Notes under the pieces: model-generated | Databases searched by the model: none | Seen by the model: the letters and a program-made list of their open reading frames with translations, nothing else | Told to the model about the DNA's origin: nothing | Position numbers and translations under genes: made by a program | Origin: Cardiocondyla obscurior | Lineage: Eukaryota; Arthropoda; Insecta; Hymenoptera; Formicidae | Assembly: GCF_019399895.1 (NCBI RefSeq) | Contig: NC_091884.1 | Coordinates: 2,544,501-2,608,500, forward strand | Direction: 5' to 3' | DNA: 64,000 nucleotides | Shown: piece after piece, positions 26,026-38,896 of the stretch | Numbering within the stretch: position 1 is the stretch's first letter | How the letters are laid out: each line of letters begins with the position of its first letter

Positions 26026-29000
26026 TGCCCGAAGACCATCAACGCGCGAGGGGAGAGGCAAACGTCAGTAGCTCCTAGAGAATCAGGTACGATAGCGAAT
26101 CGTCGTTGGTTAAATTAATCGATAAAGAGGACTAAACGACGTTAAGAGAAAAGACGATGATAACGACGATGAAGATAAATGTGAGGATTACGATAATGAT
26201 GACGGTGACTTCGTGTGCGGTTCACATACACACGGGTTTTTGATTTTATCACGCGAGTGGATATCCGGGAATCCGTTCTTTACGCTAAGGTAGCATTCAG
26301 CATACAAACTTGAAATCTTATACAGACTATGCACCGCAAAGGTATGACGACGCGATGCATCGGTGCGTCCCGATGCCGCGATCGATGTGTGCACGCGAGA
26401 GATACGTTATATATGTATATATATGCGTTCTGGAACTCCCATCACGCGCCATTGTGACAAAATGTAAGTAATACTGTATTTTAGATTATCGTATACCGCT
26501 AAACTTACAAAAGAACACGAGGAGAGCCCCCCCCACGTACATACATATATACATTATCCGTAACATCTGGATAATACACGCAGAAAGTAAGATACGAGGT
26601 ACGTTCTCGGCCCGACGAGACGACAGACGCGAACGCGCGAAGATGCTCGTTGCGATTTTTACGAACGATGGACTTCAATATCGACGCGTTGGGCAAGGGA
26701 TACAGGGATGATTTATCGCGGCTACATTTTCCAGAGCGACTTTCCGAGGCACGCATTTACGCGTGGCTCTCTCGAGGCATCCGGTATTTCGATTTCTGCG
26801 TTTTTATTATTCTCACGTGCTTCGGCCATCGACTTCGGATACCAAACAGCGTATATGCAATCTGCTGATCCGTAGCACGGATATGCTGGATAAACAATTT
26901 AATAGCCGCCCGACTAATGATCGTTGTCAGTATATTTCTTTATTAAGGGTTTCCTCCGCGGACTATTTATCATACTTTTGGTATTACAGATTATTATAAA
27001 TCGTAAGGATACACGGCTTCGTACAGAAGTTCTATTTCAGGCAATTTTTCTTTTTTAATTTGTTTAATTTTTTTTTTTTTTCTTTCTTATTTTGTTGGAA
27101 ATATTTTTATTTTATTTTTTTTTTTCTTTTTCTTCTTTTGCTACTTTACTATTCTCTTCTATATGTTAATCCTTATGTCAAATAGATGTAAGTTCTTTGA
27201 GTTTCTCAATGCGTGTTACGCGAGTGGGTTAATTAAACATGATTGACATAAAAGAGAAAGGAAGGGAGGGTCAAGATAAAGCTGAACGAAAGGTGAGATT
27301 TGTATGGACACTATTCGCGTAAACGTTTTGCAGATACGTTTCGACGATCCGCAAAAGGTTCACGTTTTGACCACACTTCTCGCGCTTTCGGTTTCGGTGA
27401 TATTTCAAACAAAATTATCAGCGAATTGCATGTAGTATAAATTTAAGATTTCTTTTTACGATGAAAAGGCAAAAATAAGAAGAGCTAGAAACAGGGAGAG
27501 AAAGATTTGGCAGGTCGTTTGTTGTAAACGGCAATCGCAAGCGTCTCTCTCTTGATTTCATACATTTCATATATTAAAAAAAATTTAAGTATCGATAGAT
27601 TCTAATGCTTCACTTAGACACAGGACGAAAGGCTTTTACGAATATAAGAAAAGGGGAAGGGCATCGCAATTATTTTGATTAATTAACATCGGCTTGTTCG
27701 TTCTTTCTTAGACGCAATCGTAACTGTGACAAAGAGACAGGATTCGATGACAAAGACGATACGCGATTGCGTCCCCAGAGGGACGATCGGTCTATCATGT
27801 AGATTAAAAGTAACAGATTACGGACATCAACTCGATCCGTCTTCGACGAGTTGCCCTTTCGCGTAAGTTTTTTTTCTTTTTTTTTTTTTTTTTGTCTAAA
27901 GGTTTTTCCTTTGTACTGATCAGAGGAAGGGCGGTCTAAACATTTTCGTTATTTTACGGACGCAATTGTCATATCAAACTCGCACCACTTCTATCTATAT
28001 ACCGGACACAGTAAATGGACTTAATGTATAATATGATAACGATAACAATAACGTTTAAGGGTAAATAACTAACAATAGTAGTAATAAGCTAAGGCCTTAA
28101 TGATATAATAGCGTGGAGAATGCAATCGATTTGACATTGCACAATCAAATCGATAGTGTGGTTTAGACTTTTGAACTTTAAACAAATTCTTGTGTGTTAT
28201 ATCTTTTCATGTTTATTATCATATATTTTTTTTTTTATTTTATTTTTTTTTTTTTTTTGAAGCAGAATTATTTCAAGTCACAGACTGAGCAAAATTGTTT
28301 GACATAGTGTTTTAATTAACGTTTATTATTATTAATTTTTTTTTAAGTTTCTTGATAACTTGCAATAATCGTTCTGCAACGTTTACGTCCACTTTTCTCC
28401 TCGTACGTCAATTGCTTTTTTTTCGATTAGGCGATTAAGTCTTAGGTAAGGACGAGTTTGCGAGATCGGTGTGATTGTGGGACGCGCGAGTGAAGTTGGA
28501 AGAGGTATATAATTTGTAATACGAAACAGAGATTGATATCAAAACGCGCGATTTGAATTTTTTCAATTGCTCGCACCGCGTATCTGTAGTTTTCTACGGT
28601 GAAAATGTTCGGTATCTAGCAGCAACGAATAATTGAGAGGTAACGCTGATTCGATCTGAATAATGTTGAAAATTATCGCGGGTAAATTGCGTTTTTACAC
28701 AATACAAAGGCAACGCCGATTGGATATGTGACCGACTTTGAATACATAGTCATTTATACGTCTCGATTTCGATTCGCGACAGACAAATCGGTTCCTTGTG
28801 CATAGAACCGTCTGCGCCGTATTATTTTAAACTGTATATAGATTCGTACTTCTTCTTTCTTTCTTTCTTTTTATTTTTTTTTTTTTTATTAATTTTTTTT
28901 TTACGTTGCTTATCATAGATTTTGTTTTTGCTTTCCGTACATGGTTCTCGGGAAAGAATAGCGAGAAAGAATTGTAGGAGTCGGAGAGTTGGCTTAGCGC

Positions 29001-32000
29001 GGTCAGTTGTGCGAACGAAAACTTTGAAAAGGCGAAATGTCTTGAGCCACTTCGTTATATCGTTCAATCGTGAGTCTTTGAGCCAGTCATCGTGTAGCCG
29101 AATACGACCTGCGATTAAAAGCGGGGGGAGACTTTCATCTCGCCGGTACGCGGGCCGAGTAAATCGTCACGGTTAGAGTTTCAATGTAGATTTTTCGAGC
29201 GAGAGGGAAACGAATTAAAACACTGCCGTCCGATCAGAGAAAAGGCGATCAGAAGGGGGGTGGGACGTGCAGCAGGTGCGTGAGAAACGCGCCTATCTGG
29301 TGTCACGAAGATGCGAATCGGCGAGTGTTCTCTACTTAGTGACGCAAGTTACATCGGCATCAGTCTGTTAATTTGAAACATCCATCGATGTTCGCTGTAT
29401 AGCGAACAACCTAGAAAGACACCCGGCTGTCGTCGACTTGCGCCGCTAAATGGAAAAGCACTCAACGGTGCTAAAGTCCGTCGCGTGAAGCGAAAATCGT
29501 TTCGAGAAACGGAAAAGTTTTCACGTGAGGCACGTTCGCGGATCCACGGGTACAATTCTCATCCTTCTTCGGTTTTAGAAGCGCGTCGACCGGAAGAGTT
29601 AGACTAGGAAGTTTGTATCGGAAGGCCAGAACGCAGCCGAGAATTTCCGTAGAGCGGATGGTATTTTTTCCTAGCCGATTTCTTGCGCGAACGTACAGCC
29701 AGCAGAAAGAAAGAAATGTCCACGGAACATATAGAAAATGTTATACTAAGAATCGCTGCTGGGGTTGCGGTAGCTGTAGACGATCGAGGGATTGTAATAT
29801 TAAATACTCTGGCTAGCAGTTGTCTGCCACTTAAGATTGTAATTCCAAAGTAGTCTTCAACTATCGTCGTACCACAGTTGTTGGTATAAAATTTTCTACG
29901 TAAAAAAGGAAATTTTTGAGAAGGGAAGAGGCCATGAATACCAGAAAATGAATCGTTTAACGAAAAGTCGACGAGAATAGCTGTGATGATGACTCGTATA
30001 GCTATTATTAACTTTTAATTGATAACATTAATCGACATAAAATACATATATATGTATACCCACACGCGTACGCGCGCATATATTATATATATATACATTA
30101 CATAAGATTCAAAAGAAAAAGAAAATCATAGAGTGAAAAAGCGCAAAGTAGGGCGAAGATAAGTAGCGACATTATTGGAGAAAAGAGAAACATTGCGACA
30201 GATAAAGCGAGGGAACGGGAAAGGGTACGGGCGGGAGAGACGCATTTTTTTTTTTTGCACTTTCTCTCGCGAGAAAGAAAGGAGGATGTCCGGATTCTTT
30301 ACGCTTTAATATTAATAAACGTACGTTTTTGAACGGTTCGATACAAACCGGTACGGGAACGCGCCTCGGAGACTCGAACGACCGAACAAGACCAGAGGCA
30401 AAACGCAAAAGAAACTAAAAAAAGGGAGGGAATCATTAACAATCCAAAGCGTTTTCATTTCACGGCTTTAAAACGTGATTCATCGTGTCGCGAATGTAAT
30501 ACATATGCACACATATAAATGTAGCTGGGAACGGCCTGTGATTGTAGCGACGCGCGGCTGGGTCGTCTCTCGGAAAAAGGGTTAAAGGGAGAAACTCGTT
30601 ACTTCGAGTGGAAGGATTATTTTCGAGCGATGGAAAGAGTCGGGCAGGAAGGACCTCGGGAGAGAGACGACCCGTTTATCGATCAACATTCAATTGTGAT
30701 ACTGCAACGTACAAAATCGCGATAGGCTCTCGGGGTTAATTAAGGGTGGGCGGGGTGAAATTTGTCGCGACACGAAATCGATCGTGTGGCTCGAACGTTT
30801 CAGTGATCCGCGATTCTGTGCGGTTGTCCTGTAACTGTACCGCTGAATATTGCAAAAAAAAGAAACCGAGTCGGAGGGATTATTCGCGTCCGATAATCGC
30901 TTCTTAATTAACTTTCTGGCGAACGATACTTGGCAGTGACGTGCGCCGATAAATATTTGTAAATGAAATTTGAGAAATATCATTTTATGATGATCGGATT
31001 CCGTCTTACAGTTCGGTACATCTTACTTTATGCTAGTCACTTTGTATAATACTCTATTTCTTTTTCTTTTTTTTTTACGTGGAATTTTTATCGTCGATAA
31101 CGGGTTTGATTTTATATCCAGGAGAACGTTAACAAAGATTGCTGTACGCGTGTGCATATATTACGCTATATCCTTGCCGCTTTTACACTTCGAGAAAGTC
31201 GTATCCTGGGCGGAGGATAAGTCGCGTACGAGTGGAAATTTCAGAGACAACCGCATAATACCAATCTTAGAAAGCCCGGGACAAAACGTATCGAGGAAAC
31301 GTTCGCGATTTTGAACTTGAGATATTTGAGGGAATGACTGTGGACGAAAAATTATCACGTTATGTATTCGAGCCTTCGAACGTTGAAGCGAATCGGACAC
31401 CCTGCAATAAAGAAAGTTGAGGAATCTTCCCCGACGGATAATGAAACGCAGGAGGGTCAGTTGCCAAGAGAAAAGTCGGATGTTTCTTTAAAAGTAATCC
31501 GTTCGGTCGAGTTTAATTGTACAGTTATACTTTACCTCTGTCGGGACGCTCTTGAAGAAATAAGTAACGCTTGGGTTTATGCTTTCTTACAATGCGAAGC
31601 AGCAATGGTTGGAAAAAAAAAAAATAGGCTGTTGAAACTTTACGGTGCTTCTTAAGACTCTCCGAAACTTCGTACGAATACTTGCAAAAGCTTTGCGCGG
31701 CCTTGAGAGAAACGGAGTCGCTATGGAACTTTTATAAGAAAATCATCGGTTGTTTTGACTTCAAATTAATTATGCCTCGTTGACTTTCTCCGGAGGCTCC
31801 GGTTTTCTTTTTTTTTTCTTTTAGAAAATGTCGAGATATTCGGAATTAGCAGGCCGGCTCTCGATGATTCTTCGCGAATGGATTTAAGGGTCACATATCT
31901 TTTTAGCAAATAACATATTTTTATAGAGAAAAATCTTTTTTGTTTTTGGTTTTTTCTATTATTATTTTTTTTTTTTTTTTTTTTAACGCGTCTTTTATCT

Positions 32001-32232
32001 ACATTTAACCAAGTGTGCATTTCTTAAAGCAGCAACTAGTATCGCGTTAAAAATACTTTTTAAATCACAAATTTAGTGATCAGCAAGATTATTTTTTTTT
32101 TTTTTATCAACGCAATGATACCACGCCTTTCGCGTTTATCATCGAGAGTCAGTACGAGGAAATTGAGATAAATGAAAGATATTGAAGCTCATCGTGAATC
32201 GAGTCAACGTGTTTCGAATTAAGAGTAGCCGC
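26026..32232. other. PNRC 3' UTR and gene-free region
   Basis: No protein gene is supported. The first 2-4 kb may be a long PNRC 3' UTR: T-rich runs near 27060-27135 and 28230-28260 and an AATAAA at about 30312 are compatible. Short open frames here (for example 29613-29816, with a few cysteines near its end) show no family resemblance. Simple A/T and CA repeats occur at 30040-30095. Confidence 0.35.
28125..28154. repeat. Inverted repeat around ATCGATTTG
   Basis: Arms ATCGATTTG (28125-28133) and CAAATCGAT (28146-28154) are perfect inverted copies separated by 12 bases. They could form a small stem-loop in an RNA from either strand. Confidence 0.6.
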
Positions 32233-32319
32233 GGTGTCCCGCGAGATCGCACCCTCCGTCTCTCGTCTAAAACGAGAGAAGGGTGGGACCCCCGCGGTTC
32301 ACGGGAGATCTCGGACACC
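32233..32319. ncRNA. Candidate structured RNA, three-way junction
   Basis: Three helices can be drawn. The outer helix pairs GGTGTC (32233-32238) with GACACC (32314-32319) and CGAGATC (32242-32248) with GATCTCG (32307-32313), with a CCG bulge, 13 pairs in all. Inner hairpin A pairs CACCCT (32250-32255) with AGGGTG (32280-32285) and TCTCTCGT (32259-32266) with ACGAGAGA (32272-32279), loop CTAAA. Hairpin B pairs CCCG (32291-32294) with CGGG (32302-32305). I do not recognise the family; it is not a tRNA, and the hammerhead core bases are absent. The strand is undetermined. Confidence 0.4.
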
Positions 32320-35300
32320 AACTCTTCCGTCGTTGCATAAGACTTGCGTCACGTCTTATCGTACCGAGCACAGGGACACAAACACACAGCCACACGAAAA
32401 CACTATGTCGATTAATTAAATAAGCCTTAAATTTAGGTTTAAGTTGAGAGGTTTGACAAAGCGAAACGAAGGAGAAAAGGAAAGAGAGAAAGAGAAGCAG
32501 AGCGAGAAGAGCCTTGATTTATACATACCGAAGCAACTCGATGCATCGAGCGAGCCGTAATTTCTTCAGAAAGATAAAAGAAGTGTAAAACTTGCAAAAA
32601 TTTTGCCGAAAATTTTTCTCCACGATTGTTACTCGATCGATTGTTAATTCACTTCTTGGCGAACGGTGGGAGCGCGTCACATTCCTTTTTTCATTTTTTT
32701 ATTTTATTTTTTTTTTTAATTCTTATCATCCACCCCGCAGATTCTTGCCGGTCTCTCGCGTTCAGACGCTCAAGTGACATCCGTGCCTGGCTTTTTGCGT
32801 CGCTCACCGTCTTGCTCGACGTTAAAAAAAAAAAAAGAAAAGATCTCCTTTCCTTCTTTCTTTTAATTAGTTTTTAAGCTTCGTTGCCGTACGCAGGAAA
32901 TGAAGCATAATTCGAGGCACAAACTTCGATCTCAGTCTGTAACCGCGGGCTGTCCATCCCGCGGGCACGATTATTTTCCCGCGCAGGGGAGCCGCTCGCG
33001 CGCCCTGCGTGTGTTAAAGCCGGTGAATTATAAATCGTTCGATTAATTAAAAATAAAAAAAAGACATCTCGAGGGGCTAGGTAGAAGAGAGAGTTCGTTT
33101 GCAGACGGCCGCAGGGACGCGCGTTCGCTCGTGACGGGAGGGAAGGACTTGTTCACCGCTCCCTTGGAGCTTCTCGCGCATCCCCCGCACGCGCGGGGGA
33201 TCGGCGGGCATGATCGTCCGTCAACGTGACAATATATAACATATATTCTTTTTATCCTTCTCCCCCGCCGCCCGCACGCGAACGCGGAAAAGCGCGGCGC
33301 GGCGCGACGACGCGAGGGACACCCTCTAGACGGGGGAGGACTTCATTAATGCGCCTTGCGATAAGAAGAAAAAAGAAAGAGAAGAAAATTGCGATCTCGA
33401 AACGAGGCTAGCAGGACATCCTCCGTCTCTCGCGTCGTCGCGGACGTCGCTGCCGAAAGCGAAGAGTTATCGTTCGCCAGCGCGGCGAGAGAACGCATCG
33501 ACTATTTGAGCGAATCGAGACCATGTACCTTGATATATATTATATACATACACGTACATATAGTTTAGGATATCTCCGGACAATGAATGCGCGTGTGGGT
33601 GACCGAGAGTGCGATAGAATGCGTGTGTGCCAAAGTAAGCTGGGTCGAGAACGAGTAACTTGGCGGGGAGAACGAGTGAAAAAAATTACAAGATGATATA
33701 TAGAAATATATATACATGCGCACGAAGAGAAAGAATGCGTGAATGTGTGTGCAAAAGAGCTTCCTTCTGCCCAGGGCCGTGGTTTTTTCTGCCGACCCGT
33801 CGATCTTTTCATTGGATTATTGATATTAACTGCGTAAGAAAAAAAAAAAAAAGACAAAACGATGGACACGTGCGCGCGTATGTAAAATATAATTTTTTTT
33901 TTCTTCGCGCGTTTACTATCTGCGTTTGACTTTTTATTATCGGTAATATCCTCGGTGTTCTCGTTCGTCTCTTGATGGACGAGAAGGCCGAGGTTCCCCG
34001 CTTTACTGAAACTCGTGACTGATAACGCGGATAGTGATTAGCGCAGCGATTGATTGAAGCGATACGCGAAGCACGCTCGGAGGACCGCCAGAAAACACGT
34101 GTCTCGCCCTGGACCAGAATTGTGTTTTCACACGCGCACAAATCCGCAAGTCCGTGATGTAGAACGTCGGTCGCAAGTAGCGCGAGCGAAACGGTGGTGG
34201 CGCGTGTGAAAGCAACTTTCCCTATTTGGTAAATAAGCGCGTAAGAGATTCCCCTTTTCCTCTTGTAATTTCTCGGCGCGCGGGGGAAAAAAACATCTGC
34301 ATGTGGAATTCGATTTAAGAGAAAAAGATCTCATCGCGCGATTGATCGTTAATCAAATGGGTTTTTTTTTTTTTTAATCTTGCTTACAAAAGATAATCGT
34401 TGCAATCGATAAATGGAGAACGTTGATGAAAAATGAACAGGATAGATATAAGTTTTAATTCGTATAACTTTGAGAGCTTTAAAGATTCCAGTTGATATTT
34501 ATCTACGAGTTTCTTAATTTTTCACGGAACAGATAACATTACTGTGAAATGTACAAAGAAAAATAATGTATACTAAAAAGGCACAATTTTATAAAAAGTT
34601 TATATTTATTTAGATTAATGGATGGAGGGTCAAATTTATTTATAGGCATTTATATTTACAACATCCATGAAGTAACGTTAACGAAACGTTCGGATTTATC
34701 ATACATAAAATCTCTAAAGTGTATGATAAATTATTTTAAAAGTATATTTAAAAGAAAAAGAAAAAAAAAACCGAACGTGTTTTTCTCTTTTTAATTGATT
34801 AACGTCGGATTGTTAATTTTAATCTTGAAAAAAAAGACAAGATTTTTAGGACTTTGTATTCGGCACCAGAAGCGAGACGCATTAAAGATGCGGTTTCTCG
34901 AAATTAAAATGTCGACAGTATCGCGACGAGAGGTGGAAGAGATCCGATTTTTCTGCGTATTCCTCTTCATGCATTTTTCCCCCCCAAAAAAAATTCTTCG
35001 CGTCCGACTTTTTCTGTATGTTCGTCCGTAAATTTACACTTTGTACCGAGCATTGTTTCTCGAAACTCTGGTCTGCTTTAATGGGACAATGATGTAAATA
35101 CGTTATCGCGAGCAAGAGGAGACGAGATGCTGCGTGTGATATCAGCGCAAGTCGTTATTCTCGAGTGCGCGAGTGCGATAAGCCTAAAAATAAAAAAAGA
35201 AATTTAATAAATAAGCAGAAGCAAGACGCGGGAACAAATTGAAACATGACATATGCTTTTAATTTCTAAGAAAAACTGATTGCGCACTCGGGACAAACGA

Positions 35301-35900
35301 CTCGTGTACATTACGACTTGCGTTCATTTTGTATTTGCGAAAAATCTGAAAGGCCGAGATCAGCGTTGATCCCACGATCTCGAGAGAAACGGCATCGTTG
35401 GCGACCACAATCGTCTGTACGATCGCACGAAGCAAAAATTGTACCGCGCGAGAAACTTGCGCGAGGCGAGTAATTATTTTATCTTGTTTTCGTCGATACA
35501 ATATGCACGCTGCAGATCGTGAGGGCCACGACAACAGTATTGGTTCTGTTGTCGAGAATGCGAGTGTGCGAGAAAGAGAATACATGTGCGTGAAAGAGAG
35601 AGTGAGAGAGAGAGGTAATTAAAGAACCTACGAGTTTAGTAGGGGAAGTTAATAATAGTTGTAAAATATCGAGTCGCGATCTCTGTGATGATGACAACAA
35701 CGTTGGGGATGACAATGACGACGATTTTTCCTCCCTCCGTGTCCCGTCCGGCAGTGATTGTCGCGGGCACGACGAGATGCAATTGACCGTCAAGGTTTCT
35801 AGAGTACATAAGACATAGATGATAACGATCGTAATCTATTATGTAGTAACAAAAAAAAAACAAAAAGCTAATACTTAAGGTTCTGACTGGAGCGTTAATA
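32320..35900. other. Gene-free region with a CpG-rich patch
   Basis: A G+C- and CpG-rich patch at about 32930-33500 could be a promoter of an unknown transcript; a TATATAA sequence lies at 33232-33238. Otherwise there are A and T runs, GA repeats near 35595 and short shadows of open frames. No coding region is supported. Confidence 0.35.
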
Positions 35901-35939
35901 GGCATTATATATTATATATATATCACGATTAAGAATTTA

Positions 35940-38120
35940 ACTGTTTACAAGGAGGAGAGGGAGAGTCGGTCGACGATAATGAAGATAGTAATATAGACGA
36001 CGAGATACATTTAAATAATTGTAAATAAGCAAATACAAAAAAAAAAAACAAAAAACGACGCGTAGAGAAAGGAGAAAACGAGGGCGCACGAAAATAAGGG
36101 CCGAGAGGGAGAATTATTTTGCTACGCGAGAAGATGGGAAAGACTTCCGAGAGCTCGGCGTGCGGTTCACATTGGCGATCCGTTAGAGCGATTCGTTGAA
36201 CCCGAGTGTCGATAAGTGATTCCGCTGGCGAACGCAAGATTAAGTCGCGCGAATGGAAGAGGAAGAAAGAAAACGACGGCGGAAACCGAAGATGGTGAAG
36301 GGGGAAAAGAAGGCTCGTCGTCACGCGCAGAAACGAGATCGTCGATCGTCTATGTTCCACCCGATAGATGATCCGATGTCAGCCTCGCATACCCGATAGC
36401 TTTTACGTCATTTCGGGGAAGCGGCAACGACACCGAGAGCTGGAAGAGAATTATTTGCCTTCGACGAAGAGCAGAAGATTATCTTCAGGAGAAGTGTCTC
36501 GGGGAAATTATTTGCTAGATGAGCAACTCGGCTGAGAAAGAAAGCCGATCTATCTGTTGCTGAAACAGGAGGAGAGAACGCGAGTACGTTGATGTCGCGG
36601 TGATGATAGCGCGAGAGCGGACGAGAAAGAAGGAAGGTAATACGCGGTTGACCAGCGACCAGGCCACTTTTTGACGCGCATCCCGTTGTTTTCGCCGCGA
36701 AACAATCATCTCGTGCTTGCGCGTCCGACGAGAAGATTCAAGAGCAGAAGAGCAGTCGACGATGAGAAGAGAAGCGGAGTGAGAAGATCGAAGAGCGGCG
36801 CGTAGGATCGTCACAGCACTTTTTCTTCGTCTTCACATTCGTAGAAGAAAAAAAAGAGGCTCGGTCGAGAGAAAGTCGAGAGATCAAGGCGCAGACGATG
36901 GGAAACGATGAAAGATCCAAAGTCCACGACGCTCGGGAGAAACAATGTAATGAACGAGATGAGGTTTGGAGACTTTCCGGAAGCTATTTGCTTAAACCTC
37001 GACACTTGTCGAGAGAAAGAAAGAGAAAAAAAAGAGAGAGAGTGTGTAAGTCATACCTAAGGACGTTAGGGCGTAACTGTTTGTATCGTACTTTGCTTTG
37101 CACATTTATAACGCTGATGAGTTTCTCGAAGAACGCGCTGTGAAGCAAATCGAAATGGATTCAACGAAGAGGAGGTGCAGACCGGTACGGAAAAGAGGGA
37201 ATGAGAGAAGAAAGAAGATTAAGGAAACGCCTAGTTTCTTGGGTGCGAGTGGCCATCAAGATACGGGAGCGAAAAGCGGAGCAGCAAGTATATATGAAAA
37301 AAAGCTCTCCGCTCGTTAGCAGGAGTATTTTGAGTCTGAGTGACTGTAGCTTGGGTCTCAGGATTTCCAAGGAGAAAAAGAAACGGACCAGAAAATGTCT
37401 TTTTGAGTATAAAAGGCGCCAAAAAAAAAAACAAAAAAAAATTTACAAGTGTGCAGATGGGACTTAGTGAGAAAGGGAGAGAGCGAGAGAAAGAGTGTGC
37501 GTGAACGTGTGAAAGGAGAGAATGCCGAGAAGAAAAGATAATACAAGAGAAGAAGAAAGGCGGAAGAGGAAGAAGACCGAGGGAGTCGAAAGATTTGGCG
37601 TGCAATAATGTGCCCGGTAAATCGATTCCGGTAAAGTTGGGAAACCAAGAGAGCAGGAAGCAGAAAGCAGGCGGGGTTTCAGTTCCTTCGATCAGAAGGT
37701 CGCGGGAGAAACCCCAGGTGAAGTCATTGCGCAAGAAGAGGAGAGTCAGTGGGGAGCTTTACCGGAACTTTCCGTCCCCGTAACTTCCAGAGTATATTTC
37801 AGCACAATGCAATTATACAACTACTTACGCGGGGATGGAGTTCGTGTAATTTGCGATGTCTCTGTGAATCGCTCTTCGCGAGAGAAGCACATATTCGTAT
37901 TATTGTTGAACAAACGAGAAAAAAAAGAAGCAGGAAAAGGAGTGAAGAAGACAAAATACAGAGAGATAATCGGAGGAAAAAAAGATTTCCGATGGCAGAG
38001 AAGCAGAAGGAGATAAGTTGCGGGCTTGCTTGACGAGTTTCGCGTAAACAGGTGCTTCAAGAGGAGGACATCGAAGAATCCTTGAAATCTATACGTGTTC
38101 GAGAGGAGGGACGGGGTCAA
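35940..38120. other. 2.2 kb purine-rich (GA) plus-strand tract
   Basis: The plus strand is dominated by G and A (motifs such as GAAGAA, GAGAAAG, AAGAGG) over most of this span. Open frames on both strands are lysine/arginine/glutamate-rich or leucine/serine/phenylalanine-rich accordingly and are composition artefacts. The bias suggests a transcribed or repeat-derived tract but I cannot assign it to a gene. Confidence 0.5.
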
Positions 38121-38402
38121 CATCTTACTGTTCACGTAAAAAGCGAAAGAGGCAATCATCAGGATGGAGTTGAAGAAATTTTCAAATTACCCCGTTCCAT
38201 ATTTTTATTCCTTTCCTTAAAAGAGTTTAAATTGATTTACGAATCCTAACATGTGGCCTTTTGACCACTCCCGACATTTCCAATCCACAATATTTACGAG
38301 AGAATCGCAATTTTTAATTTTTGTTTCCCTTATCTTATATATCCCGTTGAATCCTGTTTAAATTACATTCTCCCGCATAATCCTTTCTATTATTTTTCCT
38401 CA

Positions 38403-38583
38403 GGGTCCCTTCAGGGACCCGCAAATCTATCAAAATGCTTGTTCGTCTACTCGGTTGTTTGCAAGAAACAAGAAAGCAAGTAGTGCAAATATCCTCATCA
38501 AGAGGAAAATTAAAAACTGCCCTTTTAAGGGCAAGGAACATCGCAATAAACGCTAAAAAGCGCAAACTGTCCTTTTCAGGGCA
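38403..38583 (+). other. Array of short stem-loops, two histone-stem-loop-like
   Basis: Six hairpins lie within 181 bases: GGGTCCC/GGGACCC (38403-38420), TTGTTT/AAACAA (38455-38471), TCCTC/GAGGA (38492-38506), TGCCCT-TTTA-AGGGCA (38518-38533), CGCT/AGCG (38551-38562) and TGTCCT-TTTC-AGGGCA (38568-38583). The fourth and sixth are 16-mers with a six-pair stem and UUUA/UUUC tetraloop, start 50 bases apart and share the flank AAACTG. That is the layout of the metazoan histone mRNA 3' stem-loop, with a U-A closing pair instead of G-C. No histone gene is present nearby. A 64-codon open frame overlaps them (38435-38629) without recognisable similarity. Confidence 0.5.
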
Positions 38584-38786
38584 AAACTTCAACGTACCTG
38601 AAATACATTTAATATATTTTCCTTGTTAAATTGTTTTCATTTTAGAGATGCTGTGAATATATTGTGCGTTGATTGCAGACACAAAGGTAATATGAATATT
38701 TTTGTAATAATGTATTATAAAAGTTAACAAAAAAAAAAGGGGGAGGGGTAATGCAGAAAAAGAAAAGAAAAGTTTAATGTTTCAAA

Positions 38787-38792
38787 GAATTT
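38787..38792 (-). terminator. Polyadenylation signal of WDR34/DYNC2I2
   Basis: AATAAA on the minus strand, about 105 bases beyond the WDR34 stop codon, is well placed to end this transcript. Confidence 0.6.
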
Positions 38793-38896
38793 ATTCAGTT
38801 AAAAAACATGTATGTGCTGTACTTAAAATACGTATGTAAAGATGTGTCAGTCCATTCAGCAAGTGTCGCAAGCAATTGCGTCAATCGGAGTTACGT

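Noticed and set aside
29613..29816. Short cysteine-containing frame resembling a zinc finger
   Set aside because: Only four or five cysteines near the end, no second set of ligands, no splice context; chance is sufficient.
32233..32319. tRNA or hammerhead ribozyme
   Set aside because: There is a GGTTCA sequence in one loop, but there is no acceptor/D/anticodon arm set, and the conserved hammerhead core bases are absent.
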